64,000 bases of DNA from Coenobita brevimanus (lineage: Eukaryota > Arthropoda > Malacostraca > Decapoda > Coenobitidae), in contig CM064697.1 in the NCBI GenBank assembly GCA_032717465.1, positions 6,416,533 to 6,480,532 on the forward strand, written 5' to 3'. The notes below the pieces were generated by a model. That model made no database searches. It saw only the letters and a program-made list of their open reading frames with translations, and was not told the DNA's origin. Position 1 is the first letter of the stretch. Each line of letters begins with the position of its first letter. A program made the position numbers and the translations under genes. Below are positions 1 to 9,409 of the stretch, piece after piece.

Positions 1-1110
1 TTTTCAACGGGTCCGGGAGGGTGAAGTGTGATGGAGGCTGACGATGGGAGGCTTTTTTTTTATGGATGGTTTGAGCATATTGACCAAATTTTCATATTAT
101 TATCGTCTGAGAATTTAAGACACCTGGGATTACGAGCAGCTGAAAACTGACGGCATGGAAGATATAATGAGACCGGAGAAACATTGAGATCTGAGAATTA
201 AAGAAACTAAAAATCACGAACAAAGAGAATTATGAACTCGATAATCATGGACACACGAAAAATTACAGACACAACTATGACAGACACCTGAAAATTACGA
301 ACACATAACAATTACAGTCATACGAGACTTAGAGAGACCTAATAGTGGATACAAAATAGCAGTTACGAGTACAGTGATTTTCAAGATCCTGTGACATATG
401 GACAGAGGCAAGTACAGGGACACCTAAAACTTACGAGCAGCTGTGACTTACGAACAAGCCTTCAGTAACTCCTGCAAAACTTCTCATGGCCTTGAAATTC
501 CCACCGTCATAAACTTGCATCACGAATTCACTTTGCCTGGCCAACCTTCGTATTTCTTATGCTTTAATCCGATACAGAAGCAACCCACTAAATGCAATGT
601 CTTTTAAGTGTTCCAGCTGCCGACAGATACCTTTGATTCAGCTTCTGAAAGTCCATCCAATGCTCGTAGAAAATGTGGTGATGACAGCTATATATAACCC
701 TTAGATATTAAAATGTTTCTCCGATGGTGAATACTTTTGTTTGACGGTAACAAAAACAAGGAGGAAATATAGAATCATCGTAGTAGCAAGGTATACCAAA
801 ATCAATCAATCAATCAACCGTCATCATCATCATCGTCATCAACGTCATAGTTCAGTCTGTTGCGTAGGGGTATCGAACTAAATAGGTAAATGAAATAAAT
901 ATATAGGTGAAATTGGCTTTGAAAATTGCTGTTACCTTCAGCAGTCCATTGCGAGGAATTGCCCTGACACTCCTCTGGTATTGGAAAACGATGGTCTGGG
1001 GCGACTTCGGTAAAAATGTTGAAGTAAGTAAAAACTCAACCACGAGCACCAAGTTTTCTGATATTACTAATTAGTATTACTACGATGACGTATTAGTTGG
1101 TTTATTTTTC
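1..1110. other. AT-rich non-coding DNA with a degenerate short repeat
   Basis: No gene is recognisable. Between about 110 and 470, phrases like gacacctgaaaattacgaac recur (for example near 118, 250, 288 and 418), suggesting a decayed short-period tandem repeat. A small (ATC)n run lies near 823-843. The rest looks unique and AT-rich. Confidence 0.5.
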
Positions 1111-1127
1111 TTGCTACCTCCAGACGT

Positions 1128-1129
<2 letters not shown>

Positions 1130-1181
<52 letters not shown>
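1130..1181. repeat. (CA)n microsatellite
   Basis: About 25 uninterrupted CA units. Open frames crossing it read poly-His/Thr and are not genes. Confidence 0.95.
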
Positions 1182-1182
<1 letters not shown>

Positions 1183-1189
1183 CAACATC

Positions 1190-1984
1190 ACAAACATAAT
1201 CCCTTTTCTTGTCCATGTCCCTGCCATCCCACCACGCCACACCACATGACCCCTCTCTTTTACTATATCTGTTTTCATCATATCACCTCACCCAATACCT
1301 CTTGCCTTACTATGATTTTTTTTATATGCTGCGATTCTCTTCTTCTATAGCGTAAATTTCTTTTATTTTATCGTCTACTGTGTAAATCTTACAAACTTCA
1401 TCACGGCAGCACACATCATTTCACAGACATCATAATTACGTATACATAAATCGTCAACTCTCATGCCAATATACCAGTGCTGCATAATACAAATTCCTTC
1501 CTACACGCAGCATTATAGTACAGAATTCATAATGCAACACAAGAAAGCAGTATAGTCGTTGCACTATTAACATACGACCATCATAGCACTACCACCACCC
1601 CGCCACCACTGCCGCCGCCATGCATCACCATCATCACATTCTTGTTTCCCAGTACCATAAATGGGGTGGCAGGATACAAAAACAGGAAACAGGAAAATAA
1701 AGGCAATAGAATACCCAGTGAAATGGGTCAGGCATCCATTCACTCACTATTCAAGTCTTCGATATTCTCGCCTCCATCCCACATGCGAAATATCCACACT
1801 AACTTATGTCATGCTATCTCAAATGCAGGATCACAAACCAAAAAAAACACAAACTATGATTACCGAACACAGAGAAGGCAAGTGCCATTAAGTCAGAAGC
1901 GCTGTCACATACTGTCAACTACTGACCTAAAAACGAAAGCAGGTATCTGGCTATTTAACGTGAGGTGTCAGGTCAAATATCTTT
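1190..1984. other. Unique non-coding DNA
   Basis: Pyrimidine- and A-rich sequence with no recognisable protein, RNA gene or repeat. A 136-codon open frame at 1642-2052 has no domain and runs into the minisatellite that follows, so it is judged a chance frame. Confidence 0.5.
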
Positions 1985-2500
1985 ACAAACATCACCAAGC
2001 ATCACCTGCAAAACCTGACAGTACCCAACCAACCTTACTGAACACCACCTAAAAAAACAAACAGTACCTAACCAACCTTACCAAACATCACCTAAAGAAC
2101 CACACATAAATAAACCAGTCATACCAAACAACATATAAATAACAAGAGAGTAACCAGCCAACCTATCTCACTAAATAACACCTAAAGAATCAGAAAATAC
2201 CCAACCAACTTTACCAAACAGCACTTTAAGAACGCACAGGCACAGTACTCAACCAGACCGTACCTAACCAGTCATACCAAATAGCGCTTACAGAACCAGA
2301 CAGTGCCTAAAAAAAAATAGACTACCTAACCCTGAACTACAAAACAACACTTAAAGAATCTCACAACCATAAAGACATAGACGGTGACTAAGACCTGACC
2401 TTATCAAACAGCATCTAAAGAACCACAGTACCAAACCTACTGTGCCCTTAACAAACAACACCCAAAGAACCAAACAGGACCCAAAGACCCACACAGCGCG
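1985..2500 (+). repeat. Diverged ~45-63 bp minisatellite
   Basis: The phrase acctaaccaaccttaccaaa followed by a cacctaaagaaccacac-like phrase recurs. The cacctaaagaa position appears near 2046, 2090, 2181, 2224, 2286, 2349, 2411 and 2462, giving intervals of about 42-64 bp (one double). Copies are clearly related but individually mutated and contain indels, so this is an old tandem array. It has very few G residues on the plus strand and no coding capacity. Confidence 0.65.
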
Positions 2501-2626
2501 TAAAGTCAAATCACTCAGCACAATCGACAGTGTAACAAAACACCGCCATTACCACGTCAAGGTTGAGTTTTGTTACTCACACAGGTAAGTTTACGCAGCT
2601 ACCCCCATCCCCCCGCCACTCTGCTG

Positions 2627-2628
<2 letters not shown>

Positions 2629-2669
<41 letters not shown>
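2629..2669. repeat. (AC)n microsatellite
   Basis: About 20 AC units. Further CA-rich and C-rich low-complexity sequence follows to about 2765. Confidence 0.95.
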
Positions 2670-2673
<4 letters not shown>

Positions 2674-2949
2674 TTCCCACCTACCCAGTAACACAGTCTC
2701 TCTTCTCACACACAAATATCCCCATTCCCCCTCCCCTCCCCACACACATGCCCTCACATACATTACAAGCGAGGGAGAAGCGGGCGTCTGGAAGCTCTTT
2801 GAAAAATGGAACTCACGCATGGCACCATAATTGATGTTCACAGGCATTAGGCATTCCTTTTGAGGCTACACGGAACGGGGTATACTTTCAAATTATGTCC
2901 TCAGGAATTCAGTAAACCAATATGTGTGTGAGGCTGGAAGTGTGCGTTG

Positions 2950-2951
<2 letters not shown>

Positions 2952-3007
<56 letters not shown>
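2952..3007. repeat. (GT)n microsatellite
   Basis: About 28 perfect GT units, 119 bp upstream of a much longer GT array. Confidence 0.95.
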
Positions 3008-3009
<2 letters not shown>

Positions 3010-3122
3010 GTACGCCCACTTGAGTGTGAATGTGTGGTTAAAGACTCCACGCAACCTTGACTGCATGTGTCGGCGACGTGAGTGGGTTGATGTGAGTGAT
3101 TTTTTTTTTTTCATGCTACAGT

Positions 3123-3316
<194 letters not shown>

Positions 3317-3504
3317 TTCTCGGTCGCGTGCTTCAGCATGTGAGAACGGTATACTTTTCAGTCTGTCAACAAATACTTAATCTTGAGGAGTGTGCAAGAG
3401 GAAATTTGTCGATCAAAGGCTTTAGTTAAAGTCTCCAATAAACCGTGGGTGTATAGTGCGGTATGTGTATGTTCATGCTTACGTATAAATGCACGCTCCC
3501 AGTA

Positions 3505-3600
3505 TTGTATGTTGTATGTATGTATGTATGTGGTATGTATATATGTATGTATGTACAGTATGTTTGTCAAAAAATTTGTAATCTATGTATGTATGTGCGT
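3505..3600. repeat. Interrupted (ATGT)n microsatellite
   Basis: ATGT units at 3506-3556 with short interruptions, and a weaker patch near 3584-3598. Confidence 0.8.
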
Positions 3601-3738
3601 AGAAAATTTTGTAATCAAATGTCTGAGACGCTAAAGAGAGGGATAACGAAAGACATACGCAGTAAGGAAAGTTTTGATGTGTCTTTTAGTAAATTATGAA
3701 TGCTACTTCTTATCTTCCTCACTTTCTTGACAGAAAAT

Positions 3739-4118
3739 GGAAAAGCGATGAAGAGTAAGAAGATGTACAGACGAAGAAGAATAAGAGGATGGACAGGCGA
3801 AGAAGAGTAAGAAGATGGACAGGCGAAGAAGAGTAAGAAGATGGACAGGCGAAGAAGAGTAAGAAGATGGACAGGCGAAGAAGAGTAAGAAGATGGACAG
3901 GCGAAGAAGAGTAAGAAGATGGACAGGCGAAGAAGAGTAAGAAGATGGACAGGCGAAGAAGAGTAAGAAGATGGAAGGGAGAAGAACAGTAAGAAGATGG
4001 AAAGGCCAAGAAGAGTACAAAGACTGAGAGGCGATGAAGGGTAAAAAGATGAACAGGCGAGGAAAAGAAAGAAGATGGAAAGGCGAGGAAGAGTAAGAAG
4101 ATGGAAACGCAAAGAAGA
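3739..4118 (-). repeat. 26-bp minisatellite, about 14 copies
   Basis: The unit is gaagatggacaggcgaagaa followed by gagtaa (26 bp). It is essentially perfect through about 3794-3965, with diverged copies at both ends. Because 26 is not a multiple of three and the unit has no minus-strand stop in any frame, three overlapping minus-strand open frames arise, each repeating a 26-residue Ser/Leu/Phe-rich peptide. That is an arithmetic artefact, not three genes. Near-identity in the centre against decay at the edges is typical of a minisatellite homogenised by unequal exchange. Confidence 0.9.
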
Positions 4119-4255
4119 ATAAGATCAAGAACAATACACAGGGATAATGTAGGCCAGTATATGAGGGAGGCTGGAGGGTAGTGGCTAGAAAGGGATATCG
4201 TTACTGAGTAGGGACAGAAGTGCTTGGGGATATTTTGCCGAGGCCACTCCTCACA

Positions 4256-4545
4256 GAAGCTGAGACAGCCACAGACAGACACAGACACAAAGATAGATAG
4301 ATAGACAGACATGCGTTGACAGACAGATATACAGACAGACAGATGGACAGGTAGGTAGAAAGACAGAGATAGAGAAAGAAACAGATATATATAGATAGAG
4401 AGAGAGACAGACAGACAGATACACAGATACATGAATAGATAGATAGGTACACAGTTGGACAAACAGACAGACAAGTAGGCAGAGAGAAAGACAGACATGC
4501 CAAAGAAATAAGCAGACAGTCAAACATACAGACAGATAAGCAGAT
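4256..4545. repeat. Compound (GACA)n/(GATA)n microsatellite
   Basis: Interrupted AGAC, AGAT and ATAG tetranucleotide units, with a GA/TA-rich centre near 4380-4410. The minus-strand Ser/Val/Cys/Leu-rich frame across it is an artefact. Confidence 0.9.
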
Positions 4546-4891
4546 ATAAAAATTGATATTCCGACTGAGGGGGAAGGGGAAACTCACTTAGCAAAGGCCA
4601 GACTCTCCTGCTGATCAAGTAGACTCACGAGACGGAAACTGTTTAATTGTATTCATTTTAGGCGGAGGAATCTGGCGTGGCGTCCTCATTACCTCCCGCG
4701 GACCGTATGCAGATGAGGCAGAGTGGATAAATCAAGCTTATGGGGACTTCTGACGGAGGCGCTGTTGGAGGGTGGTGGTTGAAATGATGCATGGTACTGT
4801 GTATTTCTCTGTCTGATGCTTGGTATTGTCTATTAACATATTTTGTGAACATATGCTGATTTTGAGCAGAAAATCAAAAGGAAGTGCGCGT

Positions 4892-4919
4892 CCCCCCCCC
4901 CCGCGCACACACACACACA

Positions 4920-4965
<46 letters not shown>
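4892..4965. repeat. Compound C-run, (CA)n, (TC)n, (AC)n tract
   Basis: Eleven C residues, a short GCGC step, CA units to 4920, TC units at 4921-4930, then AC units to 4965. Confidence 0.9.
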
Positions 4966-4969
<4 letters not shown>

Positions 4970-5729
4970 CACTAAAAAAATATTATAGGTATTAGCTACC
5001 AAGGCAGTGTGTAGGGGAAGGGGCCCCTGAGACTTAAAGTTGTGCAAAGTTCAACGTAAAGTCAGCCACCCATTTCTAACTCGCCGTATCAAATTCCCTT
5101 CACTCGCACTTCTAATTTTAGTGTTCGTTCTGGCTAAGCGTTTCCTCTAAGCTCTCATGCCCTCTAATTTCTCATGTAAATTTCAGATATTCCCTTCTCG
5201 CCAGATTACATTATGTTTTCCTGGCTGTCTGTAATTTTGTCTATTCAACTGTTCCTAAAGTTTCATACTGTGTTCTTGTTATGGGTTTTCTCTCATTTCT
5301 AATTCTTCTGAACTTCACATACTCCCTTTTCTTCAAATCTAGACAGATTCTTCATTTTCTTATCAAGTACCTACATGCAGCAGTTCTTTCTTAAAGCATT
5401 TTGTCTCAACGTTCATGTTTTACACGTATTATTATTTTTAAAAATCAAATACTCAATTTTTAAAAACAATATTCCTCTCTCTCTTCAACCCTCTGACTAC
5501 TTCACGTAATAGATCCTTAAATGTCGTCCGTTCTGGCTCTGTTGTTTTCTCTTGCTTCTTCTATCCAGTATATAAATGGTTCTTTACCTAGTTTCCATAC
5601 GTCCCATTCTCTAACCACGTCACCGCCCCTTAAGCCTTCACTGCTGTAGACTCATTCTGGTATTTATTTCTGGACAGAGCCAAATGATATTATCCAACTA
5701 TAGAAAATTTGGTCAACAAAGAGGTCAAT

Positions 5730-5736
<7 letters not shown>

Positions 5737-5783
<47 letters not shown>
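5737..5783. repeat. (CT)n microsatellite
   Basis: About 23 CT units, uninterrupted. Confidence 0.95.
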
Positions 5784-5785
<2 letters not shown>

Positions 5786-5894
5786 AACTCCCTTTCACAT
5801 CTTCTGTAACCTCATCCCAGACTCCCCTGTGTCATTCTCCTAACTCTCCTTCTCACCATAATTCTTCATGATTTATCTGTCAATCTATCTCCTT

Positions 5895-6030
5895 TTAAGT
5901 ACGTCATAAATCCCAACTGTTTTATTTATGCTTCCTACAGACGATTATAATCAGCTTCGAAGCGACGTTATGATGTGGTTGTGAAAAACTCTCGTGAGGT
6001 AGTAACAGTTTTCAATAACCCTTTGAGGAC
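5895..6030 (+). repeat. Foldback-family repeat arm (diverged)
   Basis: The core reads cagacgattataatcagctt (5939-5958), preceded by a tttatttatgcttcc stretch and followed by aataacccttt. This matches the dispersed family described at 9134-9345. Ends are uncertain. Confidence 0.5.
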
Positions 6031-6889
6031 TTAAAAAAAAAAAAAACATTTCACACACCGTCCATCTATCTGACTGTGCAATTCTTTATTCCACCTCGCC
6101 TTCCTTCATTTTCGCCATATATCTCTCTGGCATTCTAACTCTCCTATTTCATACTTCTCACTCAAGCCGTATTCAGACCTGCTCCCCCCTCTAACTATGG
6201 GTTCTGATTTTTCTTCTTCCATCACCGCTGCATACAATTTTACCTCCTATGCTTGTAACTTAATATATTTTCTGGCTCCCTTATCCGCCAATCTAACACG
6301 CCCACCGCTCTAACTCTCCGTTCGTCTTCAACGAAATTCGCAAGTCATTCTAACTCTCTTATATTCTCCTACGCCATTGATCCTTCTGACTTTCCCCCTC
6401 TTTCACCCGTGATGTATAGGCCTTGTACTTAATCTTATCAGAGTTGGATGATGCACTGCCGCGCCATCTATCAACAACCATACACAGCCATAACTCTGCC
6501 CGCCCAAGATTTGCATACGGCGTCTAGCCAACTCTGAAAGGCCTAATGCTAGCTGGCAAAGAGAGAAAGAAAAAAATAACCACGTGACCACGTGATTTTA
6601 ATACACTAGGACAACAAAGGCGGGAGCAAGAAGAAATTGTAGTATCATCCCCCTCCCCCCAAGTATATACTTTTCGTTGTCATGTACTCTTTTTACTCTT
6701 CTTCATAAATTGCTCCCAGTCTTACACCGTCATGGCCCCTGTTAGATTAGCTTTCTTCTTCCTCAACCGTGTCTCTTCATCTTATTTATTTGAGGATGGT
6801 TAAGCTTCTGTCTCGTGTCATACAGTATCATTCCAGAATTACACTTATTTTTCACAACTGGCAAAAAAAAAAAAAAAGTCAAGATCTTT

Positions 6890-7985
6890 GCGGCAAACTC
6901 AAAAAGGCTTTATAGAAAAAATGGAGTGGAGGGGAAATTGTTGAGTGCTGTGAAGAGTATGTACGAGGGAGCTAGGGCTACGGTGCGAGTGGATGGTGAG
7001 CTGAGTGAGTTCTTTGATCTCAATGTGGGACTGAAACAGGGGTGTGTAATGTCTCCATGGCTGTTCAATATATATATGGATGGGGTCGTAAAGGAGGTAC
7101 AAGGTAGGGCAGTGGATGTGGGGGTGGCCCTAATGAATGAGGGTGAGATTTGGAAGCTTCCGGTGTTGCTGTTTGCTGATGATACAGTATTGTTGAGTGA
7201 AGATGAATGGGAGTTGCAAGGTTTGGTGAATGAATTTGGGACAGTGTGTAGGAGGAGGAAGCTGAAAGTTAATGTAAACAAAAGTAAAGTTGTGGTGTTT
7301 GGGAGGAATGAAGTCACAGAGTGTGCAGTGAGGTTGGATGGTGAGGATATGGAGAATGTGAGTGCATTCAAGTACTTGGGTAGTGTGATGAGTAAGGATG
7401 GAACTTTGGGGGATGAAGTACGTGAAAGGGTACAGCAGGGAAGGAAGGTTGTTGGCACACCGAAAGCAGTGATGAGAAATAGGGAGGTGAGTATGGAAGT
7501 TAAGAAGTCACTGCATGATGGTATTGTGATCCCTACCCTGACGTATGGAAGCGAGGCGTGGACCTTGCAAGAGGGGAACAAGTCAAGAGTGAGAGCAGTG
7601 GAAATGAGTTACTTGAGAGGAGCATGTGGAGTGACATGGAGGGACAGGTTGACGAATGAAGAAGTGAAGGAACGTTGTGGGGTAGATGTGGATGTGGTTG
7701 AAAAGATTAGGAGAAATACACTGAGGTGGTTTGGACATGTGGAGAGGATGGAGAATGAAAGACTGACTAAGAGGGTGTATGTAGGTGAGGTGGAGGGAGG
7801 AAGAGGGAGGGGTAGACCGAGGATGAGGTGGAGGGATGGAGTTGAGAGGTATATGAGGGAGGGGGGGGTGAGTTGGGGGGAGGGGAGTCAAATGGTGGGT
7901 GACAGAGTGACTTGGAGGCGTTTTGTCTGCGGCCACCCTTTGCGGGATTAGGGCGTCGGGCTATAGATAGATAGATAGATGATTG
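6890..7985 (+). mobile_element. 5'-truncated RTE-like LINE with (TAGA)n tail
   Basis: The element begins inside the reverse-transcriptase domain just after an A15 run at about 6861-6875, so the endonuclease and the N-terminal RT fingers are missing. It continues through the RT palm and thumb and a C-terminal region to a TAG stop at 7949-7951. The 3' part is extremely short and ends in (TAGA)n at 7963-7980. A very short 3' UTR ending in a tandem short repeat instead of poly(A) is typical of the RTE clade (family knowledge). Related 3' ends sit at 17649-17736 and 52521-52590. Clade assignment is by motif recognition; a relative such as Jockey is not excluded. Confidence 0.85.
6893..7951 (+). 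CDS. LINE reverse transcriptase, 5'-truncated but uninterrupted ORF
   Basis: RNA-directed DNA polymerase fragment of a non-LTR retrotransposon, which would copy element RNA at a nicked chromosomal target. The homologous part starts near the phrase LYRKNGVEGKLLSA. It then shows GLKQGCVMSPWLFN from about 7028, the catalytic FADD box at 7172-7183, KYLGS near 7370, YGSEAW at 7544 and LRWFGHVERM at 7721, ending in an Arg/Gly-rich tail. These are hallmark motifs in the right order for RTE-type RTs. An upstream ATG at 6815 is in frame but precedes recognisable homology and crosses the A-run, so no true start is assigned. Over 350 codons without stop or frameshift suggest a recent insertion, or at least one not yet decayed. 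Without its endonuclease the copy cannot be autonomous. Confidence 0.85.
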   Translation, partial: ANSKRLYRKNGVEGKLLSAVKSMYEGARATVRVDGELSEFFDLNVGLKQGCVMSPWLFNIYMDGVVKEVQGRAVDVGVALMNEGEIWKLPVLLFADDTVLLSEDEWELQGLVNEFGTVCRRRKLKVNVNKSKVVVFGRNEVTECAVRLDGEDMENVSAFKYLGSVMSKDGTLGDEVRERVQQGRKVVGTPKAVMRNREVSMEVKKSLHDGIVIPTLTYGSEAWTLQEGNKSRVRAVEMSYLRGACGVTWRDRLTNEEVKERCGVDVDVVEKIRRNTLRWFGHVERMENERLTKRVYVGEVEGGRGRGRPRMRWRDGVERYMREGGVSWGEGSQMVGDRVTWRRFVCGHPLRD

Positions 7986-8141
7986 TCTACTGAACAACAT
8001 AAAGGGATCCTACAAGCAAAGAATCCTTCAGCTGTACAAAATACATCAGGCACAACTATTTCCACATCAGTTAGTAGCAAAACTGGACCTCCTTCTCATG
8101 GACCTGGAAACTGAGTAATCTGTCCTTCTGTGGAATCCCAG
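7975..8141 (+). other. Possible host exon ending at a perfect splice donor
   Basis: Directly after the LINE tail, a 47-codon frame (7975-8118) contains the non-repetitive phrase GSYKQRILQLYKIHQAQ and ends with TAA. Twenty-three bases later comes CAG|GTAAGT (exon end at 8141), the ideal donor consensus. No acceptor is convincing upstream, because the LINE abuts it. It could be a last coding exon with an intron in the 3' UTR, another element's remnant, or chance. I do not recognise the peptide. Confidence 0.15.
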
Positions 8142-8149
8142 GTAAGTTC

Positions 8150-9030
8150 ATATTACCCACTTCAATCACCATGTTCACTTGACCAATTCACCTAACAACC
8201 TTCTCCTTTCAACCGCCCCTCTCCGCCCACAGTCCTTCCTCTGTGCGCCGGTATTCCATTAAGCAAGCGAGGCATTCACTAAGTTCCCTGCATATAGCGT
8301 AGAAAACAACCCGCGGTGGTCCCTAACATAATTAATGGCCTTCTAAATTAAATTACAGGGCCGAGACGGACTTTGGCTACACGCTAAGAGGATGTAAGGG
8401 CGATGGACCCATTACAGCAGCACGGGAATGTAGATCTTATACGCTTCCCAGAGAACGCACATGACTGAAGAGAGAGTTTTTGTTTGGTGATACCTGCATT
8501 GGGCGTGGCTGCTTGGTTGATGTACCTTAAAGGGGGAGAGTGGTACAGGGGACTGGGGCTTAAAAATGACGAAGAGGTTATGAGAACGGGGTAGAAAGTG
8601 ATAATGCAACGAAACTTGTAGAGGGAACTGCAGTCTGAATAATATGAAAGAGATTATGATAAAATGTGAGCCAGTGCCAAAACTAGTACAGGGAAAGATG
8701 ACGTGATACTGAGATGAGGATGAAATACAATACGGGAGTAAAAAAGGACAGTATCAAGGCATACAGAAAGAGAAAGGTGAAAACAGGAAAAGGGTGTTCT
8801 ATAAATAACAAAGTCATAAGGGAGGTCTGACAAAAAAGGCAGTGATATGAGGTAAAACGACAAAGAAACGGAGGCAGAGTACGAGACGGGGATACTGGGA
8901 CAAAGAAGGAAATGAGTTTATTATGTACTGGGAAAAAAAAGAGATGTAAATTAATTATGTACTGGGACAGAGAAGGAAGTGAGTTAATTATCCCTGGCAA
9001 AAATATTGCCTTTGAGAAATCTTGACTACT
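8150..9030. other. Unique non-coding DNA
   Basis: Balanced composition to about 8420, then A/G-rich. Nothing recognisable was found on either strand. Confidence 0.5.
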
Positions 9031-9121
9031 TCGCTACGAGGGGTTCATCCAGAGCCGGGGAAAATCGTCTGTGGGACTGGACAGAATAAAATACTTAAGT
9101 CATAATCCTAGTGAAAGGGTT
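9031..9121 (-). repeat. Foldback-family repeat arm
   Basis: It starts cttcgctacgaggggtt, has the inverted core aaaatcgtctgtgg (9061-9074) and an aataaaatactta stretch, and ends cctagtgaaagggttaat. The two ends are roughly complementary, as in other copies of the family. Confidence 0.65.
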
Positions 9122-9133
9122 AATTGAGACTGC

Positions 9134-9345
9134 TGAACCCGGTGACTTTCTTTTTTTTTTTTATAGCTTACTCTTGCTGCTTCCAGACGATTTTATTCAG
9201 CTTAAGAAAATTCTCTGGTACTGAAGGAGTGTGTGGGGGCTGTATCTGACCCCTCCTTTTTGAAAACTATCCTAAGCTGAATTAATTATTGAAAAATAGT
9301 AAGAATAAAACTATAACCACACGTCACCTGATGAAAATGGTTAAC
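9134..9345 (+). mobile_element. Foldback/MITE-like element, both arms present
   Basis: Reference copy of the family. The left arm has ggtgactttc, a T-rich stretch, ttactcttgctg and the core ccagacgattttattcag (9183-9200), then cttaagaaaattctc and ctgaagg. A linker of about 50 bp (ggctgtatctgacccctcc) follows. The right arm is an inverted counterpart: cctaagctgaatt, agaataaaac, cgtcacctg and gaaaatggttaa. Other copies share this order. No coding capacity; non-autonomous nature is inferred. Confidence 0.65.
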
Positions 9346-9383
9346 TGTATGACTCTCTTCTTTAGACAAAAACAAAAAAAACA

Positions 9384-9408
9384 AAAACACACACACACAC
9401 ACACACAA
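9384..9408. repeat. (CA)n microsatellite
   Basis: Eleven CA units after an A-rich stretch. Confidence 0.9.
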
Positions 9409-9409
9409 A

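Larger units (their letters stand above)
4970..6885. other. Mostly unique pyrimidine-rich non-coding DNA
   Basis: No recognisable gene. The phrase ctctaactctc and variants (for example near 5840, 6130 and 6310) recur irregularly, a hint of old low-complexity expansion. The (CT)n tract and foldback-family arm inside this stretch have their own entries. Confidence 0.5.

Noticed and set aside
3739..4118. CRISPR-like direct repeats
   Set aside because: Units are contiguous without unique spacers, and the genome is eukaryotic in character. The 31-bp array at 37205-37380 was rejected for the same reason.
3615..4498. Three overlapping minus-strand frames of 143-259 codons
   Set aside because: A 26-bp repeat without stops plus GATA/GACA units keeps all three frames open. 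No domain or codon bias.
6893..7951. Retron, diversity-generating retroelement or telomerase as alternatives for the RT
   Set aside because: Motif set (FADD, YGSEAW, LRWFGHVERM) and (TAGA)n 3' end are those of animal non-LTR retrotransposons.
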